Positions 1 to 8,656 of a stretch of DNA of 64,000 bases are shown one piece after another. Numbering within the stretch: position 1 is the stretch's first letter; every line of letters starts with the position of its first letter. The position numbers and the translations under genes were made by a program. The notes under the pieces were generated by a model. It searched no databases and had not been told where the DNA came from. It saw only the letters and a program-made list of their open reading frames with translations. Source of the stretch: Amycolatopsis nigrescens CSC17Ta-90 (GTDB lineage Bacteria; Actinomycetota; Actinomycetes; Mycobacteriales; Pseudonocardiaceae); the NCBI RefSeq assembly GCF_000384315.1, contig NZ_ARVW01000001.1:877746-941745 (forward strand), read 5' to 3'.

Positions 1-40
1 GGACAAGATCGGCGGCTATGTGGAGCGGGGTACCCGATGA
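1..40 (+). CDS. 3' end of an unidentified gene upstream of the inositol ABC genes
   Basis: The reading frame starting at base 2 runs through twelve codons ending in GGYVERGTR and stops at TGA 38-40. This stop overlaps the ATG of the permease at 37 in an ATGA junction, the coupling seen throughout this operon. From its position it could be the periplasmic sugar-binding component of the transporter, but twelve residues cannot show that. Confidence 0.5.
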   Translation, partial: DKIGGYVERGTR

Positions 41-1068
41 CGGCGACACTCGACGAACGACTCGGCAGCCCGAAACTGACCGACCGGCTGGTGGTGCGCC
101 CGGAGATCGGCGCACTGCTCGGCGCGCTGGTGGTGTTCGCCTTCTTCTCGGTGGCCACCGAGCAGTTCCTCAGCTCGAGCGGGGTGGCCACCTGGCTGGA
201 CGACGCGTCCACCCTTGGCATCATGGCGGTGGCGGTCGCGCTGCTCATGGTCGGCGGCGAGTTCGACCTCTCCGCCGGAGTGATGACCGCGTCCACCGCG
301 CTGGTCACCGCGGTGCTGGCCACCCAGGCCGGCTGGAACGTCTGGCTGGCCCTGCTCGCGTCGCTGGTCTTCGCACTGGCCGTCGGCGCGTTCAACGGCT
401 GGCTGGTCATGCGCACCGGGCTGCCCAGCTTCATCGTCACCCTCGGCACCTTCCTCGCCCTGCAGGGCCTGAACCTGGGCGTGACCAAGCTGGTCACCGG
501 CACCGTGCAGGTGTCCGGGATGCGCGGCACCGACGGCTACGCCTCCGCCGGCTTCGTGTTCGCGTCCACTGTGGACATCGGCGGCACCCCGTTCCAGATC
601 TCCATCCTGTGGTGGATCGGGTTCGCCGCGGTGGCGGCCTGGTTGCTGGTGCGCACCAGGTTCGGCAACTGGATCTTCGCCGTTGGCGGCAGCAAGCTCA
701 GCTCGCGCGCGGTCGGCGTGCCGGTGGTGCGCACCAAGATCCTGCTGTTCATGACCACCGCGCTGGCCGGCTGGCTGGTCGGCTCGATCAACATCCTGCG
801 GTTCGCCAGCGTGCAGGCGAACCAGGGCATCGGGCTGGAGTTCCAGTACATCATCGCGGCGGTGATCGGCGGCTGCCTGCTCACCGGCGGTTTCGGCTCC
901 GCGGTCGGCGCAGCGATCGGCGCGCTGATCTTCGGCATGGCCCGCCAGGGCATCGTGTTCGCCCGCTGGGACAACGACTGGTTCATGTTGTTCCTCGGCA
1001 TCATGCTGCTGGCCGCGGTACTGGTGAACAACGCCTTCCGGCGGCGAGCGGAAAGGGTCCGGCGGTGA
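37..1068 (+). CDS. sugar (probably myo-inositol) ABC transporter permease
   Basis: This 343-residue hydrophobic protein belongs to the ribose/xylose-type (RbsC-like) ABC permeases. It has about 8-10 membrane segments, the GGEFDLSAG stretch near residue 75 typical of the family, and a conserved [15 protein letters not shown] region near the C-terminus. It would form the membrane channel of an importer. It overlaps the upstream gene by ATGA and the ATPase gene by GTGA. Because the next genes are iolC and iolD, myo-inositol is the likely substrate; that part is inference from context. Confidence 0.88.
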   Translation: MTATLDERLGSPKLTDRLVVRPEIGALLGALVVFAFFSVATEQFLSSSGVATWLDDASTLGIMAVAVALLMVGGEFDLSAGVMTASTALVTAVLATQAGWNVWLALLASLVFALAVGAFNGWLVMRTGLPSFIVTLGTFLALQGLNLGVTKLVTGTVQVSGMRGTDGYASAGFVFASTVDIGGTPFQISILWWIGFAAVAAWLLVRTRFGNWIFAVGGSKLSSRAVGVPVVRTKILLFMTTALAGWLVGSINILRFASVQANQGIGLEFQYIIAAVIGGCLLTGGFGSAVGAAIGALIFGMARQGIVFARWDNDWFMLFLGIMLLAAVLVNNAFRRRAERVRR

Positions 1069-1859
1069 GTGATTCCAAGAAAACGCTGCTCGAAGTGCGC
1101 GGGGTCGGCAAGACCTACGGCAGCGTGCTCGCGCTGCGCGATGTGTCCGCGGTGGTCAACGCGGGCGAGGTCACCTGCGTGCTCGGCGACAACGGGGCCG
1201 GCAAGTCGACCCTGATCAAGATACTGGCCGGGGTGCACCAGCACGACGCCGGCGAGTTCGAGGTGGAGGGCGAGCCGGTCCGGTTCGCCTCGCCCCGGGA
1301 TGCGCTGGACCGCGGGATCGCCACGGTGTACCAGGATCTCGCGGTGGTGCCGCTGATGAGCGTTTGGCGCAACTTCTTCCTCGGCTCGGAACCCACCGTC
1401 GGCTTCGGCCCGTTCCGGATGCTGGACCGGCGCAGGGGCAGGGAGACCACCAAGCGGGCGCTCGCCGAGATGGGCATCGACCTGCGGGACGTCGAGCAGC
1501 CGGTGGGCACGCTCTCCGGTGGTGAGCGGCAATGCGTGGCGATCGCCAGGGCGGTGCACTTCGGCGCCAAGGTGCTGATCCTGGACGAGCCGACCGCCGC
1601 ACTCGGCGTCAAACAGGCCGGGGTGGTGCTCAGGTACGTGGCACAGGCGCGGGACCGCGGGCTCGGCGTCGTGCTGATCACGCACAACCCGCACCACGCC
1701 TTCCCGGTGGCCGACCGGTTCCTGCTGCTCAAGCGGGGCGCGCCGCTGGGGGCCTACGAGAAGTCCGAGATCGACATCGGCGAGCTGACCCGGCAGATGG
1801 CCGGCGGCGCCGAACTCGAGGCGCTGGAGCACGAGCTGAACACGGCGGCGGATTCCTGA
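1065..1859 (+). CDS. sugar ABC transporter ATP-binding protein
   Basis: A single-domain, 264-residue ATPase of the carbohydrate-uptake type. Visible motifs are Walker [10 protein letters not shown] near residue 44, the signature LSGGERQ, Walker [13 protein letters not shown] and the switch histidine in LITHNPHHA. RbsA-type ATPases are usually duplicated (about 500 residues); this short form pairs with the RbsC-like permease as in several inositol and fructose importers. The GTG start at 1065 overlaps the permease stop. The much longer frame opening at base 18 is only read-through of the permease region. Confidence 0.9.
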   Translation: MSDSKKTLLEVRGVGKTYGSVLALRDVSAVVNAGEVTCVLGDNGAGKSTLIKILAGVHQHDAGEFEVEGEPVRFASPRDALDRGIATVYQDLAVVPLMSVWRNFFLGSEPTVGFGPFRMLDRRRGRETTKRALAEMGIDLRDVEQPVGTLSGGERQCVAIARAVHFGAKVLILDEPTAALGVKQAGVVLRYVAQARDRGLGVVLITHNPHHAFPVADRFLLLKRGAPLGAYEKSEIDIGELTRQMAGGAELEALEHELNTAADS

Positions 1860-2797
1860 TGGCAGGGGAGGCACTCGAAGCGCTCACCGTCGGCAGGGTC
1901 GGGGTCGACCTCTACCCGGAGCAGAGCGGGGTGCCGCTGGCCGAGGTGCGCAGCTTCGCCAAGTCGCTCGGCGGCACCGCGACCAACGTCGCGGTCGCCG
2001 CCGCGCGGCTCGGCCGCCGCTCGGCGGTGCTGACGAAGGTCGGCCCGGACGGTTTCGGCGACTACGTCCGGCAGGCGCTGGCCGGCTTCGGGGTCTCCCC
2101 CGCGCACGTCTCGACCGCCGCGGACCTGCAGACGCCGGTGGTGTTCTGCGCGCTCGACCCGCCGGCCGACCCGCCGCTGCTGTTCTACCGCTCCCCCATC
2201 GCGCCGGACCTCACCCTCACCGACGCGGACGTGCCGTGGGACGTGGTGGCCGCGGTGCCGCTGCTCTGGGTCACCGGCACCGGGGTCTGCACCGAACCCG
2301 CGCGCGGCACCCAGCGCCGGATGCTGGCGCACCGCTCGCGGCGCGCGCACACCGTGCTGGACCTGGACTACCGGCCGATGTTCTGGCCGGACAAGGCGAC
2401 CGCCCGCGCGGAGATCGGCTGGATGCTCGACCACGTCACGGTCGCGGTCGGCAACCGGGCCGAGGTGGAGGTGGCGGTGGGCACCGCGGACCCGGACGAG
2501 GCCGCGCGCCGGATGCTGGCCAGGGGCGTCTCGCTGGCGGTGATCAAGAAGGGCGCGGACGGGGTGCTGGTGGCGACGCCCGAGGGCTCGTGGACCGTGC
2601 CCCCGCGGCCGGTGGAGGTGGTCTGCGGGCTCGGTGCCGGGGACGGTTTCGGCGGCGCGCTGATCCACGGGCTGCTGTCGGGCTGGGACCCGGTCCGGAT
2701 CGCCCGCCACGCCAACGCGGCCGGCGCGCTGGTCGCGTCCAGGCTGGCCTGCGCGGACGCGATGCCGACCGCCGAAGAGATCGAGGAGCTGCTGTGA
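1859..2797 (+). CDS. iolC: 5-dehydro-2-deoxygluconokinase (IolC)
   Basis: A 312-residue PfkB-family sugar kinase. It shows the N-terminal GGTATNVAVAAARLG substrate signature, and the C-terminal GAGDGFGGALIHGL motif with the catalytic Asp and anion hole. In inositol catabolism IolC phosphorylates 5-dehydro-2-deoxy-D-gluconate (DKG). Its ATG overlaps the ATPase stop (TGATG) and its own stop overlaps the iolD GTG. Direct adjacency to iolD is the main reason to call IolC rather than a general ribokinase-type enzyme. Confidence 0.9.
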   Translation: MAGEALEALTVGRVGVDLYPEQSGVPLAEVRSFAKSLGGTATNVAVAAARLGRRSAVLTKVGPDGFGDYVRQALAGFGVSPAHVSTAADLQTPVVFCALDPPADPPLLFYRSPIAPDLTLTDADVPWDVVAAVPLLWVTGTGVCTEPARGTQRRMLAHRSRRAHTVLDLDYRPMFWPDKATARAEIGWMLDHVTVAVGNRAEVEVAVGTADPDEAARRMLARGVSLAVIKKGADGVLVATPEGSWTVPPRPVEVVCGLGAGDGFGGALIHGLLSGWDPVRIARHANAAGALVASRLACADAMPTAEEIEELL

Positions 2798-4632
2798 AAC
2801 TCACCACCGCGCAGGCGCTGGTCCGCTGGCTGCTCGCGCAGCGCTCGGAAACCCTTGCCGGGCAAGAGGTCCCGCTGTTCCCCGGGGTGTTCGCGATCTT
2901 CGGGCACGGCAACGTGCTCGGCCTCGGCAGCGCGCTCGAGGAGTACCGCGAGCTGCTGCCGGTGTGGCGCGGCCAGACCGAGCAGGGCATGGCGCTGGCC
3001 GCGGTCGGCTACGCGAAGGCCGCGCAGCGGCGCCAGGTCGGCGTGGTCACGTCCTCGATCGGGCCGGGCGCGCTGAACATGGTCACCGCGGCCGGGGTGG
3101 CGCACGCGAACCGGCTGCCGCTGCTGTTGCTGCCCGGTGACACCTTCACCAGCCGCGCGCCGGACCCGGTGCTCCAGCAGGTCGAGCACTTCGGCGATCC
3201 CGGTGCCACGGTGAACGACGCGTTCCGCGCGGTCAGCCGGTACTTCGACCGGATCACCAGGCCGGAGCAGCTGATCGCCACCCTCCCGCAGGTGGCAAGG
3301 GTGCTCACCGACCCGGCGGGCACCGGCCCGGTGACCCTCGCGCTGCCGCAGGACGTGCAGGTGGAGACGTTCGACTTCCCGGACGCGCTGTTCGAGCCGA
3401 TGCCGCACCGGGTGCCGCGCCCGCGGGCCGACCCGCGCGAGCTGGCCGGGGCCGCCGAGGTGCTGCGGTCCGCGGCCAGGCCGCTGCTGGTGCTCGGCGG
3501 CGGCGCCCGCTACTCCGGCGCGGCCGGCCGCGCCCTGCGGTTCGCCGAGGAGCACGGCGTCCCGGTGACCGAGACGACCGCGGGCCGCACCCTGCTGCCG
3601 CACGAGCATCCGCTGCACGCCGGGCCGCTGGGCATCACCGGTTCGGCGTCGGCGAACGCACTGGCCGCGGCGGCCGACGTGGTGCTGGCCGTGGGCACCC
3701 GGCTGCAGGACTTCACCACCGCGTCCTGGACGGTCTTCTCCCCCGACGTCCGGCTGGTCACCCTGAACACCGCCCGGTTCGACGCGGTGAAGCACGGCGC
3801 GCTGGCCGTGGTGGGCGACGCGGACAGCGGGCTGGCCGAGCTTTCCGGGCTGCTGACCGGCTGGCGGGCCGGCGAGGACTGGTCGGGCCGGGCGGCGGCC
3901 GAGCGCGGCCGGTGGGACGCGCACATCGACTCGCTGCGCGCACCGGGCGAAGGGCTGCCCACCTACGCGCAGGTGGTCGGCGCGGTGAACGAGCTGTCGA
4001 CCTCGGAGGACTACGTGCTGACCGCGTCCGGCGGCATGCCCGGCGAGCTGGTCGGCGGCTGGCGCGCCGCCGGACTGTCCACTATGGACGTAGAGTACGG
4101 GTTCTCCTGCATGGGCTACGAGCTGGCCGGCGCCTGGGGTGCGGCGATGGCGCGCACCGGCGGGATCGTCACCACGCTGCTCGGCGACGGCTCGTACCTG
4201 ATGCTGAACTCCGAGCTGTTCTCCGCCGCCTTCGCCGGCCATCCGTTCGTGGCGGTGGTCTGCGACAACGACGGCTACGCGGTGATCGCACGCCTGCAGG
4301 AGGGCCAGGGCGGCAAGGCGTTCAACAACCTGTACCCGGACTGCCGGAGCGAGCACGAGACCCCGCCGCGGGTCGACTTCGCCGCGCACGCGGCGGCGCT
4401 CGGCTGCGCGGTCTTCCCGGCCGAGGGCCTCGACGGACTCCGCTCGGCCTACCGCCGGGCCCGGGAGGCCGCGGTGGCGCAGCGCCGTCCGGCCGTGGTG
4501 ACCATCCGCACCGACCCGCGCTCCTGGACCGAGGCCGGTGCCTGGTGGGAGGTCGGCGTACCCGAGCACGTCTCCGGCCGGGCCGAGTACGAGCAGGTAA
4601 AACCCACCCAGCTGCGCTACTCCCGCTCGTGA
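2794..4632 (+). CDS. iolD: 3D-(3,5/4)-trihydroxycyclohexane-1,2-dione hydrolase (IolD)
   Basis: A 612-residue thiamine-diphosphate enzyme of the acetolactate-synthase fold, close to the usual IolD length of about 620. It has the N-terminal PYR domain with the catalytic Glu region (RGQTEQGMALAAVGYAKA), a central domain with VLGGGARYSGA, and the C-terminal PP domain with LLGDGSYLMLNSEL for Mg-ThDP binding. IolD opens the inositol-derived ring to 5-deoxy-glucuronate. The GTG start gives a GTGA overlap with iolC. The stop codon TGA 4630-4632 lies in the left arm of the following hairpin. Confidence 0.93.
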   Translation: MKLTTAQALVRWLLAQRSETLAGQEVPLFPGVFAIFGHGNVLGLGSALEEYRELLPVWRGQTEQGMALAAVGYAKAAQRRQVGVVTSSIGPGALNMVTAAGVAHANRLPLLLLPGDTFTSRAPDPVLQQVEHFGDPGATVNDAFRAVSRYFDRITRPEQLIATLPQVARVLTDPAGTGPVTLALPQDVQVETFDFPDALFEPMPHRVPRPRADPRELAGAAEVLRSAARPLLVLGGGARYSGAAGRALRFAEEHGVPVTETTAGRTLLPHEHPLHAGPLGITGSASANALAAAADVVLAVGTRLQDFTTASWTVFSPDVRLVTLNTARFDAVKHGALAVVGDADSGLAELSGLLTGWRAGEDWSGRAAAERGRWDAHIDSLRAPGEGLPTYAQVVGAVNELSTSEDYVLTASGGMPGELVGGWRAAGLSTMDVEYGFSCMGYELAGAWGAAMARTGGIVTTLLGDGSYLMLNSELFSAAFAGHPFVAVVCDNDGYAVIARLQEGQGGKAFNNLYPDCRSEHETPPRVDFAAHAAALGCAVFPAEGLDGLRSAYRRAREAAVAQRRPAVVTIRTDPRSWTEAGAWWEVGVPEHVSGRAEYEQVKPTQLRYSRS

Positions 4633-4670
4633 GTGAAAAGTGTTGTTCCAGCAACACTTTTCACTCACGA
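4627..4670. terminator. long perfect hairpin ending the inositol operon (dispersed palindrome family 1)
   Basis: A perfect 19-bp inverted repeat, left arm TCGTGAGTGAAAAGTGTTG at 4627-4645 and right arm at 4652-4670, with a 6-nt loop. It lies between iolD (+) and the leftward PD40 gene, so it can terminate both. The left arm itself carries the iolD stop codon. Close relatives occur at 22427-22470 and, disrupted, at 48582-48653. Confidence 0.85.
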
Positions 4671-4686
4671 CCGGCGAATCGCTCGG

Positions 4687-5697
4687 TCAGGTGATGGCGG
4701 GTGAGGCGGCGCTGGGCACCAGCAGTCTCGGGGTGCCCGAGCCGTCCGCCGGCACGGACCAGACGTCCGAGCCACCGCCGGCGCCGGGCAGCGCGTACAG
4801 CAGCGTGCCGTCGTCCTGCCACAGGGCCTGGTCGTCCACGCTCCGCTGCTCGGCCAGCGGCGTCTCCGCCATCGTCGCCAGGTCGAGCACGAAAAGCCGC
4901 CACGGCGCCGCCGCATCGGCAACGCGTTTCTTGAAGGCCAGCCGCTGCCCGTCCGGGGAAAGCGCTGGGCATTCCACGTTCTCCCGCAGCACCCGTCCGC
5001 CGTACCGGCGGTAGCCCGCCTCGACCAGGTGGGTGCGGCCCCTGCTGGCCATGGTGGCGTAGAACCGGTCACCGTCGGCCGCGAAGGTGATGCCCCAGTA
5101 GTTGACGTCCGCGGCGAAGTAGCGCTTTCCGTTCAGCAGCAAGGGAAGTTCCTCGATCGTCTTGACCAGCCGCCCGGTGTTCACCTCGAGAATGCCCGCG
5201 CGCGTGGAGAATCCCGTCTCGGCGTAGGAGTCACCGGTGACGAACAACGTCCAGAACGCGAACCTGCCGTCCGGCGACAGCCTGGCGCGGCTCGGCGTGC
5301 CGGGCAGTTCGAGCCGGTGCCGGACGTTGAGCGCGCGGTCGAGCACCAGCACGTCGGTGCTCGGCGGCAGCGCGCCGGGCCGGGCGGCCAGGCAGAGCGC
5401 GGTGCCGTCCCCGGACGCCGCGAACCGGTCGCAGCGCAGGTCCGCGGTCTGCCGGACCGCGCCGGGCTGTCCGAGCGGGACGGTCGCCAGCCTGCCGAAG
5501 TCCGGGCCGGCGGCGGTGTTGCGGAACAGCAGGCGGCCCGGCTCCACGGTGACCCGCTGGCCCGGCAGCACCGGGACCGCGTTCGTGCCGGCCTGGTCCT
5601 TCCCCTGTCCCCTGGCGTACAAGGTGTAGCCCACCGCCGCGCCGATCAGCACGAGCGTGCCGAACAGCGCGGCCAGCAACCTGATCCGGTGGTTCAT
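4687..5697 (-). CDS. membrane-anchored PD40/TolB-like beta-propeller protein
   Basis: A 336-residue protein with a short cytoplasmic N-terminus and one hydrophobic segment (about residues 6-26), then an extracytoplasmic part rich in propeller-type repeats such as LSPDGRFAFW, FAADGDRFYATM and LSPDGQRLAFKK. These match WD40-like PD40 repeats found in TolB-type proteins. I cannot assign a ligand. Its ATG overlaps the stop of the upstream MFS transporter gene (ATGA), so the two are translationally coupled. Confidence 0.75.
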   Translation of the reverse strand: MNHRIRLLAALFGTLVLIGAAVGYTLYARGQGKDQAGTNAVPVLPGQRVTVEPGRLLFRNTAAGPDFGRLATVPLGQPGAVRQTADLRCDRFAASGDGTALCLAARPGALPPSTDVLVLDRALNVRHRLELPGTPSRARLSPDGRFAFWTLFVTGDSYAETGFSTRAGILEVNTGRLVKTIEELPLLLNGKRYFAADVNYWGITFAADGDRFYATMASRGRTHLVEAGYRRYGGRVLRENVECPALSPDGQRLAFKKRVADAAAPWRLFVLDLATMAETPLAEQRSVDDQALWQDDGTLLYALPGAGGGSDVWSVPADGSGTPRLLVPSAASPAIT

Positions 5698-6935
5698 GCC
5701 GGTACTCGCAGCGGCCGGAGGATCGCGGCGGCCAGCACCACCAGGCCGAGGGCGCACGCCGTGACCAGCACCGCCACCCGCAGGTCCCAGGCTGTCCACA
5801 GTGCGCCGAACAGGACCGAGGACAGCAACCTGGCGCCGGCCTGCCCGGTCTGCAGCAGCGCCAGCCCGCTGCCCCGCAGGTCCGCCGGCAGCAGCGGGCC
5901 CGCCGCCGCCATCAGCACCCCGTCGGTGGCCGCGTAGAACACGCCGTGCAGCACCAACGCGATCGCGGCCATGGCGAACCCGTCCACCGGCCCGAGCACG
6001 GCGAGCAGCGCGAGGATCAGCGCGACGTGCCCGCCGAGGAACACCCGCCACCGACCCACCCGGTCGGCCAGCCTGCCCACCGGCACCGCCAGCACCAGGA
6101 ACACCCCGGCGGTTCCCAGTGGCAGCAAGGGAAAGTAGACCGCCGCGAGGTCCCAGCGCCGTTGCAGCAGCAGGTAGAGGAACGAGTCGCTGACGGTGAC
6201 CAGGCCGAGCAGCGCGGCCCAGCCGCAGCTCCGGCGGAACGACGATCCGCGCAGCAGCCCGGCCGCCGCGCGAACCGAGATCGCGGCGCGGTCCACTGGC
6301 GGCCGCCGGTCGCGGACGAGCAGCACCAGCAGCAGCACCCCGAGCGACGCGATGCAGAAGCTGGTGAAGAAGACCGCGTCGTAGCTGCCCAGCGCGGCCC
6401 ACAGCACGAACATCGCGACCAGCGGACCGAGGAACGCGCCCACGGTGTCCATCGCCCGGTGCACCCCGAACGAACGACCGAGCGCGCCCGGTTCGCCGCT
6501 CAACGAGATCAGCGCGTCCCGTGGTGCCGTGCGCAGCCCCTTGCCGGTGCGGTCCACGGCGAGCACCGCCCCGATCGCCGCGCTGGACCCGCCCGCGGCC
6601 AGCAGCCCGAGCTTGCTCACCGCGGACAGCGCATACCCGAAGCCGGCCACCGCCTTCAGCCGCCGCCACCGGTCCGCCAGATGCCCGCCCGCCACCCGGA
6701 CCAGCACGGTCACCCCGGAGTACAGCCCGTCCAGCATCCCGAACTGCAACGGGCTCAGCCCCAGCCCGAGCACCAGGTACAGCGGCAGCACCGCGGTCAC
6801 CATCTCCGACGAGATGTCGGTGACCAGGCTGACCGCGCCCAGCGCCAGCACGTTGGCCGGCACCGCGCGCCGCGCCCCGCCGGTACTGCCCGTGCCCCCG
6901 ATCGCCTGGTGCGCCCGGCTGGTCGCGATGTACAT
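5694..6935 (-). CDS. major facilitator superfamily transporter
   Basis: A 413-residue membrane protein with about 12 hydrophobic segments and MFS signature loops, for example GHLADRWRRLKAVAGFGYA in the first half and VGRLADRVGRWRVFLGGH in the second. The start at 6935 is preceded by a strong GAGGGAGG ribosome-binding site. Substrate unknown; the set of charged residues suggests an export-type drug or metabolite transporter but that is weak. It is coupled to the PD40 protein downstream. Confidence 0.85.
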   Translation of the reverse strand: MYIATSRAHQAIGGTGSTGGARRAVPANVLALGAVSLVTDISSEMVTAVLPLYLVLGLGLSPLQFGMLDGLYSGVTVLVRVAGGHLADRWRRLKAVAGFGYALSAVSKLGLLAAGGSSAAIGAVLAVDRTGKGLRTAPRDALISLSGEPGALGRSFGVHRAMDTVGAFLGPLVAMFVLWAALGSYDAVFFTSFCIASLGVLLLVLLVRDRRPPVDRAAISVRAAAGLLRGSSFRRSCGWAALLGLVTVSDSFLYLLLQRRWDLAAVYFPLLPLGTAGVFLVLAVPVGRLADRVGRWRVFLGGHVALILALLAVLGPVDGFAMAAIALVLHGVFYAATDGVLMAAAGPLLPADLRGSGLALLQTGQAGARLLSSVLFGALWTAWDLRVAVLVTACALGLVVLAAAILRPLRVPA

Positions 6936-6949
6936 GCCCGCCTCCCTCG

Positions 6950-8539
6950 TCAGTGGCAGCTGTAGGTCGGGCTGCTGTCGAGGGTTTTGCCGTCCAGGCC
7001 GAGCAACTGGGTGGCGAAGGTGGTGTCGGAGAGGTTCAGCTTGAGCACCCCGAACTCCGACAGCAGCTTCGCCGTCGCCGGGTGCGCGGCGTGCACGTCG
7101 TACAGCGTCATCCCGCCGGTGCCGCCGATGATCTGGGTCGGGCCGGCGGGATCCGGCTGCCCTTCGGCGTTCTGCGGCAGGAACCGCTCGTAGTGGTGGT
7201 CGTGCCCGTTGAGCACCAGGTCGACCTTGTTGTCCACCAAGGTCTGCCACAGCTCGTCCACGGTCGGGTTGTCCCCGTGGTCACCGGAGGAGTACCGCGG
7301 GTGGTGGTAGTACGCGGCCACACAGCCCTTGGTGTTCTTCGCCAGATCTTCCTTGAGCCAGGTGAGCTGCTCCGGCTCCATGGCGCCGGGGGCGAAGTCG
7401 TTGGAGTCCAGTGCGATGAAGTGCCAGTTGCCCTTTTCCCAGCTGTAGTACGTCTTCCCCGCGGGGGTGGCGATCGGGCCGAAGTAGTCCTTGTACCCGC
7501 CCAGCGGGGGATCGTCGTAGGTTTCGTGGTTGCCTGGCACGGGATGCGTGATGTCCTTGAACCGGCCCCAGGTGCTGTCGTAGTACTTCTCGAAGTCGGA
7601 CAGGTGCGCGTCGTCGTACTGGTTGTCCCCCATGGTCAGCACGGCGGCCGGGTTCATCCCCTCGACCAGTTTCGCGGTCTTCGGATGCACGCAGCTGGAA
7701 CTGGAGGCCAGGCACCGGTCGGCGATGTCGCCGGCGGCGGCCACCACGAAAGCGTTGCCACTGCCGGCCGTGGTCTTCAGCGTCACTTCGTCGCCGGGTG
7801 CCGAAACGTTCCCGGCGGCGTCCCTGGCGCGCACCGCGTAACGGTAGGCCGTGTCCGGCGAGAGACCGCTGTCGGTGAACGCCGTCGACGCGGCCGTGGC
7901 CACCACCGCACCGTCGCGCAGCACGTCGTAACCGGTGACGCCGACGTTGTCGGTGGCCGCGCTCCAGCCGAGCGCGGCACTGGTCGCGGTCACCGCGCCG
8001 GCCTTCAGCCCGGCCGGCGTGCTGGGCGCTACCGTGTCACCGCTGGCGTCCGAGGTGCCGAAGACCTCGACCTCCCAGAGCGAGTAGCCGTACTCGGTGG
8101 CACGCTCGGTGCCGACGAGCCGCGCGAAACGGCCGTGCGCGCCGAGGCCGGTCAGTTCGTCGGTGCCGCCGTCGCCCCCGGTGACCTCGCGCGCGGTGGA
8201 CCAGTGGGTGCCGTCGTCGGAGACCTCCAGCCGGTACTTCGCGGCGTAGGCCGCTTCCCAGCTCAGCTTCACCCGGTGCACGGTGGACGGCCCGCCGAGA
8301 TCGATCCGGATCCATTGCGGATCGGCGCTGACCGCACTGGCCCACCGGCTGCGGGGATCACCGTCCACGGCGAGGCCACCGGCGAACCCGCTGCCCTCCA
8401 CAGTGGAGGTGGCCACCGGTTTTCCCTTGGACAGCAGCACATCGGCCGGCTGGGCGGTGGCGCTCGCGCTGATCATCGGAGGTAGTACCAGTATCGCGGC
8501 CACGGCGGGCGCGACCCGGCGGAGGCTGGCTGACTGCAC
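6950..8539 (-). CDS. secreted metallophosphoesterase with discoidin and fibronectin III domains
   Basis: A 529-residue exported protein. Residues 1-29 form a signal peptide (AVAAILVLPPMISASATA). Next come an F5/8 type C (discoidin) carbohydrate-binding domain at about 35-150, a fibronectin type III domain at about 165-250, and a calcineurin-like phosphoesterase at about 265-525 with GDIAD, MGDNQYD, GNHE, HHPRYSSG and GHDHHYE metal-binding motifs. The GTG start has GAGGAG 6 bases upstream. It probably acts outside the cell on phosphate esters bound to polymers; the substrate is unknown. It is followed closely by the MFS gene on the same strand. Confidence 0.88.
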   Translation of the reverse strand: MQSASLRRVAPAVAAILVLPPMISASATAQPADVLLSKGKPVATSTVEGSGFAGGLAVDGDPRSRWASAVSADPQWIRIDLGGPSTVHRVKLSWEAAYAAKYRLEVSDDGTHWSTAREVTGGDGGTDELTGLGAHGRFARLVGTERATEYGYSLWEVEVFGTSDASGDTVAPSTPAGLKAGAVTATSAALGWSAATDNVGVTGYDVLRDGAVVATAASTAFTDSGLSPDTAYRYAVRARDAAGNVSAPGDEVTLKTTAGSGNAFVVAAAGDIADRCLASSSSCVHPKTAKLVEGMNPAAVLTMGDNQYDDAHLSDFEKYYDSTWGRFKDITHPVPGNHETYDDPPLGGYKDYFGPIATPAGKTYYSWEKGNWHFIALDSNDFAPGAMEPEQLTWLKEDLAKNTKGCVAAYYHHPRYSSGDHGDNPTVDELWQTLVDNKVDLVLNGHDHHYERFLPQNAEGQPDPAGPTQIIGGTGGMTLYDVHAAHPATAKLLSEFGVLKLNLSDTTFATQLLGLDGKTLDSSPTYSCH

Positions 8540-8577
8540 GGCGTGCTCCTCTGCTTCCGGGCGAACTGGCGGCTGTT

Positions 8578-8598
8578 CGTTAAGAAACTTTATTAACG
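8578..8598. promoter_or_regulatory. inverted repeat upstream of the secreted phosphoesterase
   Basis: CGTTAA and TTAACG flank a 9-nt AT-rich spacer, 39 bp upstream of the phosphoesterase GTG. It stands in an unusually AT-rich stretch (8575-8620), so it marks the promoter region and may be a repressor or activator site. It does not match a clear PhoP box. Confidence 0.35.
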
Positions 8599-8656
8599 AG
8601 AAACTGTAACGAGTTGCCGTTTTCCGCGCAAGAACATCGCCCGGATGCCGTAGTGC

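Noticed and set aside
18..1064. 613-residue frame running from base 18 into the ATPase gene
   Set aside because: The first 349 codons are Arg/Gly-rich out-of-frame read-through of the permease gene; the ATPase begins at GTG 1065 with normal coupling.
2368..4668. 766-residue open frame opposite iolC/iolD
   Set aside because: Antisense shadow caused by high GC; Arg/Gly/His-rich with no domain, while the + strand encodes clear IolC and IolD.
5029..6965. Two long plus-strand frames opposite the PD40 and MFS genes
   Set aside because: Composition typical of antisense frames (Gln/His/Arg runs); the minus strand has recognisable proteins with ribosome sites and ATGA coupling.
8571..8620. PhoP (PHO) box upstream of the phosphoesterase
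   Set aside because: No pair of 11-bp direct repeats resembling GTTCACC could be found; only an inverted repeat is visible.
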